64,000 bases of DNA from contig JAGTXZ010000003.1 of NCBI GenBank assembly GCA_018398575.1, positions 496,001 through 560,000 of the forward strand, given 5' to 3'. The notes below the pieces were generated by a model that saw only the letters and a program-made list of their open reading frames with translations, searched no databases and had not been told where the DNA came from. Positions 57,358 through 64,000 of this stretch are shown here, in pieces. Position numbers and translations under genes: made by a program. The stretch comes from Ampelomyces quisqualis (taxonomy: Eukaryota > Ascomycota > Dothideomycetes > Pleosporales > Phaeosphaeriaceae). Every line of letters starts with the position of its first letter. The first letter of the stretch is position 1.

Positions 57358-60300
57358 AGACAAAGATGCTGCGCAAATATAAAATAACGTAACATTTACG
57401 CTAATTACTACACCTAAACAGAAACGTAAAGGTGCTATAGAAAAATAACAGAGGTTGCTAGAGAAAGATGCTTACTCTAGTAGTAAAGAAGAATAAGAAG
57501 AGTATAATAAAGGTAACAGAGATAAGAATAAAGAGCTCTAGTTAGTAAAACAACTTGCGTTAGAAGAAAGGCTGCAGCTCTAAGCTTTACTAAACGCAAG
57601 GTAAGTGCACTATAGAGAGCTTATAACTATAATCTACGCAACTAATACGTAAGACAGAATAGTAGATAAACTGCAAGCTTAAATTAAAGTAGTAATAGAA
57701 CACTGCTAAGAGAATAAATAGCAGGAAGCAGCTAACTTCTTTAGATTTCTACTAGAAGACTTTAAGGATAACGCGCCTATAATACTACATTTATTATAGA
57801 GACTAATAGTTCTATTTATAGTATACTAACTAACAAAAGCTTATATACTTTATAAAAAAGAGCTATCTTTAGACAATAGCAGCATATTTAGGAACATAAT
57901 AGGTATAGAAAAAATAAGATTAGCTATACTTATAATAATTATAAGGTATGCGCACTTTAAGAACTAGACTAAAGTGCAAGAGGACTAATTAAAGAATAAA
58001 ACTAGTTAACATAGAGCTAAAGACAATAGTTAAGAATAGTGCCCTATAATAGACTAACAGATATTCCTATATACATGCAAAAAAAACCCTTTAATGCTAG
58101 AAGAGCTATAGTTAGTAGCATCTATAGTAAGTAGATAGAGCTACGCACTAGCTGCATAGAAGGCTAAAATTATTACTATAGGCCTCTGTAAATCTAAATA
58201 GTGCAACCTAAAAGACTCTCTTGCGCTCTATATCTGCTTTATAGACAATACCCCCCTATAGAGTATAGGCGCACTAATAGTAGACAAAGAAATAGAGATA
58301 AAGATTAATCTGCAAGTTAAACAGCACCTTGCAGCGTTTAACTAAAACGTTCTACTGCGCAAATTTATAAAGGACAGTAAGAAGTATATAGAGACAGTTC
58401 TATAGTATATCTAAGAATACTATATGCTAAAAGTCTACCTAAGTACAACTGCGCACTATCTAGTACTATTTGCTAGCTGATTTATAATTGTATATAGCTA
58501 CACAATATTAGTAAAACACGTGCTTAACAAATACTAAACTATAAGACTTATAACTACACGCAAAATATTATTAAGAGGTAGCAAAGTAAGCGCAATAGAC
58601 GCCTTTAATATTCCTAGCTACGTAGTAATATAGGGACGTATTATCTTTAACAAGTTCTATAACTACAAATCTAAGAATACTATTATAGGTAACTTGTATA
58701 AGACTATTTAAGTTAAGAACTATAGTTATTAGTAGAAGGCCTAGGCTCTCTTAGGTACACTAATAGAGAAGAGTCTCTACAGGATACTTATTTTTATCTT
58801 CCTAGCACTTAGTAGACTGTAAGATAATAAGAACTTCTTAAACTAGCACTATCTTACAGGTAAAAAGGATAATATAGACAGTTCTAAACTGTTTACTACT
58901 ACTAACTTTATGTACACAAGTATTAAGAAAATTGTAGATATAAGAGAGATAAGAAAGATATTAGGCCTAGTTATAGCAAAGGGCTAGGACACCTGCTTAT
59001 CTAAGGCATAAGAAGAAGTTAAAAATGTGCTTAATTCTCCTAAGTATATAGCGCTTATAGCGTTAGGAGAGAAGATTGCAGTAAAGTTTATGCTATATTA
59101 AACTCTAGTTACGCAAGACCTATAGAGCTAGAAGATTTTAGGTATTAAGAGTAACTTCCTAACGTTCTACTAGCTATGCTAAATAGATAACTTGTAATTG
59201 CTTATAGCTAACGCAATAATAAGATACAAGATAGTGCTATAATAAGAAGAGCTAAATAGTGTAAAAGCTAAGAGTATATGCATATTTAACTGCGCTAAGA
59301 TGTAAAGCATTGTAACATTTCTAATACTAGCCTAGCTTAAGGCTGCGCTGTTTAAAAGCAAAGGAAGTAAGAAAACTAAGTAGTTTATATTAACGTATAT
59401 CTAACAGCACTTTTAGTAGCTAAACAAAGAAATATTTGCTAATAACCTTAACTTGCTACTTGTACATAGTGCAAAGTATAAGGCAATTAAGCTAGAGGCT
59501 AAGAGGACCTATGTTAAAACTAGACCTAATCCTAATTAGAGAAGCCTAGTAGATAATTAAATAGTACTACGTAATGTTTAGGCCAAAATCTTTATTAGCT
59601 TATATAAACTATGTGTGCAACTAGTACTCTAGATAGAGCTTTAAAAAAAAATTAGCAAAGACATAGTTCTTCTACTAAGAGAAGAAATGCTAAAGTCTAA
59701 AATAGACGCTGTGTTAGCAAAATAGAGGGACCTAGACTTAACATTTATTTTAGTAGTGTTAATAGTGTTTGCAGAAGCTATTACGCTAATTAAGGCAAAT
59801 AAGGTTATAATTGCAAAGCCTTAAGACAAACAGAACACCTAAGACTAATTTATGTTTAGGGTATATTAACTAGGCTAGCTAGTAGACGTGTATAAGGGCA
59901 TTATTCTGCACAACTTAGAAAGCAATCTAGAAACAAAAGTTCTAAAGAAGTAGAACGTAAAGATATTGTTGCGTAGTAGTCTATAAAGTGTAATAATAGA
60001 AAGAGGAGAGATTAAGTAAGATTGTAATAAGGAAATTCCTATAAAGCTTAAGGGGCTAGTATAAATTAGGTAAATTAAGCAGTAGAACTGCAGAGTACAG
60101 TACACTACTATGCAAAGCTATAGGATAAAAAATGCTTAAGTAGATACGTAGCCTAGTTCTAGAAGTATAAGAATACAAAAAGTATTGCAAAAGAAGTATA
60201 TACGTAGACGTAATGCAAAATTAATTTAAAGCGTAAGGATAGTGTAGATTTATAGCAAAACCTAAACTAAGTAATAGCGCTATTAAAGGAATTGCCTTAG

Positions 60301-60570
60301 ACTTAAACTATAGTTAGGTATAGTTAAGAATAGGCTGCTAACTAGCAACACAGTTGTGCAGATAGTGCAAAGCTATATTAAACACAAGAACTATAGACTA
60401 TTTTGCAAAAGGGTTTTACAAGCTAGGCTACTAATAATAGTATGCTAGGTATTGCTGTTATTGCTTAGTACAGCAGAGCATAGTTAAGAACTGTCTGGTA
60501 GCTAGCGGTACAGTTGTGTTAACAGTGTCGCTAATATTACAGATGTTGCTAACGTTGTGTTTTCCTAACG
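57357..60570 (+). repeat. Unidentified 3.2-kb element, forward copy
   Basis: Same sequence as the inverted copy at 38,611-41,826. On the plus strand a single long frame, broken only by TAG/TAA of RIP type, runs from about 58,190 to 59,550 (for example D-S-L-A-L-Y-I-C-F-I-D-N-T-P and S-T-T-A-H-Y-L-V-L-F-A). I do not recognise the protein family. Confidence 0.7.
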
Positions 60571-62191
60571 CTACTTCTTTCTACTTTTTTTATAGTGCTA
60601 TTATTCTACTCTTCTAGGCGCTTAATTTTAGTAGTTAGAGTTTTAATACGTATATCTAGGCTGTTATCCTTCTTCTTCTTGCCCTTACTCTATCTATTAA
60701 AGCGTTTACTACTATTTGCTTTAGGTTCTGTTAATAGTTTATAGGCTAGGTCTACTAGCACTCTTATTATCTTTTGTTATTTATACTTATTATCTTTAGT
60801 GTTATTGTTAAGTTCTAAGTAGAGGCGCCTTTACTTCTTATCTCTAGTAGTACCTACTAGGTTTATAATGTTACTGTTACTGCCTAAAGTAAAGTATACT
60901 ATATTATATAGTTAGCTATTGTTATTTATATACTATTCTAAGTTGTATTACTACTAGGCTTAACTTTATCTTATACTAGAGTTTAGTATTTAATTGCAAC
61001 GCTCTTAAGGCTTCTTATCTTAACGTATAAGTTAATAGTTGCAGCTAGATTATTATTATTAGTTATTAGGCGCAGCGCTAATACGTTAAATATCTTTAAA
61101 GTTCTAACTATATACTAGTCTATAAATTTTAGTTGTAACAGGTGCTTAATAAGTGCACTATATTTAAGATATTATAGCTTTATCTTAAAGTTACTGTCTT
61201 TAAGCTGCTGTTAATATGCAGCTGTTATTAGCCTTAAAAGTAGAAAGGTCTAGGTAGTTTAATAATGTACACTGTCTATAATATAGATATTAACTTTATT
61301 AAGTAACAGTTTAGTTATTATTAAAGTAAGGCCTATTAGCTAGGTTACTAAAGTAGTAGAAGAACTTAAGACTACTAATGCTAACTATGTGCGTTCTAGT
61401 TTTAGGTTTATAAGCGTTAGCTATCTTTTTGTGTGTTTAGCTTTAACTTTATTACTATAGTCTTAAATTTCTAAGATTATCTTCTTCTATATAGCGCTAG
61501 CTATTGCCTTATAGAATTCCCTTAGTATACTACTATTAGTTAGTCTAGAGCATATAGTATACTTAAGCTATTTATCTATTATTAGGCTGCGTATTATCTT
61601 TAAGTAGTTAGCCTATAAGTGTACCTGTTTAATCTTGTTATATATATTCTTGTATTAGATAAAATCTATTATCTCTTAAACCTATATGCGCTAGTCTACT
61701 ATATTAATATTATAGCCTATTCTTACAATTACCTATAATATATTATTAGTAGTTATTATCTTTACATTACTTATATACTATTTATTTAACTAAAGTAGCT
61801 ACTACTTATACTTATTATTGCGTTTCTATAACGCGCGCATTATACAATATATTACGTGTAATAGTTAAGAATAGTATAGGTAGGTGCAAGAATAGTAGAA
61901 TAGCTATAGCTTAGTTAGCGTATATAGGTGTGCTTATATTATATACTTATCTGTAATAGTATTATAATATACAGCGTAGTGTAGTAAATATAATATAGAA
62001 AATTATCTATATTTATATTATAGCACTATTGTTATTATTATATAGTTATAGTGTATTTGTTATAGTAATATAGTATTATATAGTTATAGTAGTAATTTAA
62101 ATTATAAGTATAAGTAAAAGTAAGTAGGGTTTTATCTTAGTATTATATAGCCTTTTACCTAGCGCTAACGCGTTATGTTATATCTTTAAAG
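60571..62191 (-). repeat. Right arm of 1.6-kb inverted repeat
   Basis: Inverted copy of 55,737-57,357. Its outer end touches the LTR start at 62,192. Confidence 0.8.
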
Positions 62192-64000
62192 TGTTACAAC
62201 CTAAGAACGTTTTAGATCTCCTAACTTAGATAGTTCTAAGACAGGCCTTGGCTTTAGACAACTTGTGTCTCTAGACAATAATAGTCTATAGACACTACGT
62301 GTCCTAGAACACTGTTGCACTGTTAAGTAAGCAATTTACCTAGTAGTAAACAAAGTACTAGAAACAGAGACCTTACGTAACTTACTCTGTACAAAGCAAA
62401 GTCTTAGTATACAAAGCAACTGCTCTACGCTCTGTTTAATCTATACTCTTAGCAGAATAAAGCAGACAGAGCATAACAAGTATATAGTTAGGATAATAGA
62501 CTCTTATAGCCTATTGTATTTAACTTATATTACAGACGCTTAAGTTAGTTATATTAAGCTATCTAACTATTATTACTCTTTTTAGAAAGCTCTAGCCTTT
62601 ACTGTCTTAGTAACAATACCCTTTGTATCTAAAGCAACTCTGTACTTATCTGCAAAAACTAACCTTAGCTGTACCTCTAGTCTATACTAGCATTCTTATT
62701 GTTTACTACTAGACTAATAGTCTTAACACTTTAAACACTCTTATAATAAGCAATAAATATACCTAAGCATTCCTAAGTAGGATAACCTAGACTTAAGGTT
62801 AATAAACCTAATCTCTACTATAGAGACTACAACAAACTTAAGACCTAAATTTTCTAGTTTAATAGGCACTTCTACGTAGAAAAAGACAAGATTAAGAATA
62901 ATAATAAAGTTATCCTTACTACAACTTATATCAAAGGCAACACTAAGAAATAGATACTTCTAATTATTTAGAAGTATATAGAAAACAATATTATAGACAT
63001 AGACAACACTAACCTTATAAAAGACTAGTATACGTTTAAAACACAGTTACAGCAGATCTTCTTGCTCTTTAAGGAATTTGTAATTGCAGAACAAAAAATC
63101 TAAAGTCTAAAACAAACCTAATTAACTGCTAACTATACTAATATTTTTTAACAATACGCTAAACAAATCTAGTAGAACAACACTGCTCTAATATATATGT
63201 ATAAATAAGGCCTTAAGGCTGCTGTATAAGCTAAACTTATGCGCAGCAGAATATACATTACTACTCTTAAAGAACTTTAAAATAAAGCTATTTGCCTAGA
63301 TAACAAACTCTATAAATTAGCACTTAAAGATAGGTTATACTTCTTGCGTCTACTACAGAGACATAAAAGATTTTGCCTAAACAAAAGATATTAGAGATAA
63401 ACACAACTAAACAAAAGATAATAGCGCTACTACTTAAGGTAAGAAACTTACTAACTACGCCTACTAGAAGCCTACTTAGGGTATAGACCTAAAGCTATGC
63501 ACTTAGACAACTTTAACAAAGGCCTAGAATAGAAAAGTTACTTAAAGAAACAACTCTAAGGAAATAGGCTTAATAAAAATAAGATTACTTGTTACAACTG
63601 TAATAAGGTTAGATATTATATGTAAGACTATTGCTCTAAGAATAAAGTTATACGCTAGCTTAACGTGTTAACTAACGCTTTAGAGAAAGATGTTAAAGAA
63701 TAGGTTGTAATTAATAATTAACTTATTATCTAAATAACTAACAGACTACTAACAGTAGGATAGATAAAAGACACCTCTACTATATTATCTAATAACTAGG
63801 TCTTAACTAACGCTGCGTTATCTTACAATTAAGAACAAGACTATAATATTAAATAATTCTAACAGATAGAATTACTCTTACTACAAACACAACAAAACAT
63901 TTACAACTAGTATAACTAAACTAATAAAGTTAACTAGGAATATATAAAACAATGTTACTAATCTTTATAAGTATATTATACTCTTTAGATAAATAAGTAC
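62192..64000 (+). mobile_element. Ty3/Gypsy retrotransposon, 5' LTR and gag, runs off window
   Basis: The LTR begins TGTTACAACC at 62,192 and is homologous to the inverted LTR at 36,144-36,608. From about 62,880 the plus strand reads Gypsy gag through RIP stops: V-I-L-T-T-T-Y-I-K-G-N-T-K-K-W, then F-L-L-F-K-E-F, Q-S-L-K-Q-T, WNNTALIYMYK, G-L-K-A-A-V and K-A-I-C-L-D-N-K-L-Y. A CCHC zinc knuckle (C-Y-N-C-N-K...Y-C, with the Gly-His pair mutated) follows near 63,590-63,635. The pol region would lie beyond the window. Confidence 0.82.

Noticed and set aside
36144..62760. The two LTRs as the ends of one retrotransposon
   Set aside because: They are in inverted, not direct, orientation and flank unrelated elements, so they belong to two different Gypsy insertions.
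36144..64000. CRISPR-like arrays from the regular repeats
   Set aside because: Units of 89-171 bp are adjacent without unique spacers, and the organism is a fungus. They are minisatellites.

Overview
The window is filamentous ascomycete DNA, most likely from a Dothideomycete. The evidence is many short (47-83 bp) GT-AG introns with CTAAC-type branch sites, families typical of that class (DUF8021 secreted protein, short 2EXR/F-box-like proteins, BTB proteins, an Asp f 2/Pra1 zincophore), and a sharply two-part composition. Bases 1 to about 36,140 are gene-bearing with balanced base content. Bases 36,144 to 64,000 are a solid AT-rich block of repeat-induced point mutation (RIP) debris with no intact gene.

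Gene half, left to right: a coiled-coil gene cut by the window edge; a 2EXR-type F-box-like gene; a tRNA-Cys(GCA) gene that folds only if two inserts are removed, one of them a 49-nt GT-CTAAC-AG unit in the D-arm; a dead short-chain dehydrogenase (SDR), an EthD-family gene and an intact SDR; an F-box protein; a DUF8021 secreted protein; a second 2EXR-like gene; a small protein built on six Cys-Pro-Val repeats; remnants of a catalase and an F-box/LRR gene; a frameshifted F-box-like gene whose 3' end overlaps a DUF2237 gene; DOA1/UFD3; a tandem duplication showing RIP-type changes; two neighbouring BTB genes with a broken tRNA-Trp between them; a single-pass membrane protein; a dead Zn2Cys6 transcription factor; and mitochondrial HTD2. 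The last two genes form a divergent zinc-acquisition pair: a ZrfC-like plasma-membrane ZIP transporter and an Asp f 2/Pra1 zincophore. They share a 1.17-kb promoter with several PacC-type (GCCARG) sites. This is the same layout as the alkaline-pH zinc uptake locus of Aspergillus fumigatus.

Repeat half: it begins at an LTR only about 185 bp after the zincophore stop codon. It holds decayed Ty3/Gypsy pol (minus strand), an unidentified 3.2-kb element present twice in opposite orientation, 1.6-kb inverted arms flanking one of those copies, several minisatellites (including one with an exact 147-bp period), a Fot1/pogo transposase remnant, and the 5' end of a second Gypsy element running off the window. 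The mutation signature is unusual: pyrimidine-C-purine (TCA, CCA, TCG, CCG) and its complement are almost absent, while ACA, GCA, ACG and GCG survive. The same signature can be read base by base in the short duplication at 21.9 kb.

All gene models come from reading by eye. Splice sites were chosen by frame, consensus and family fit, and no database search was run.
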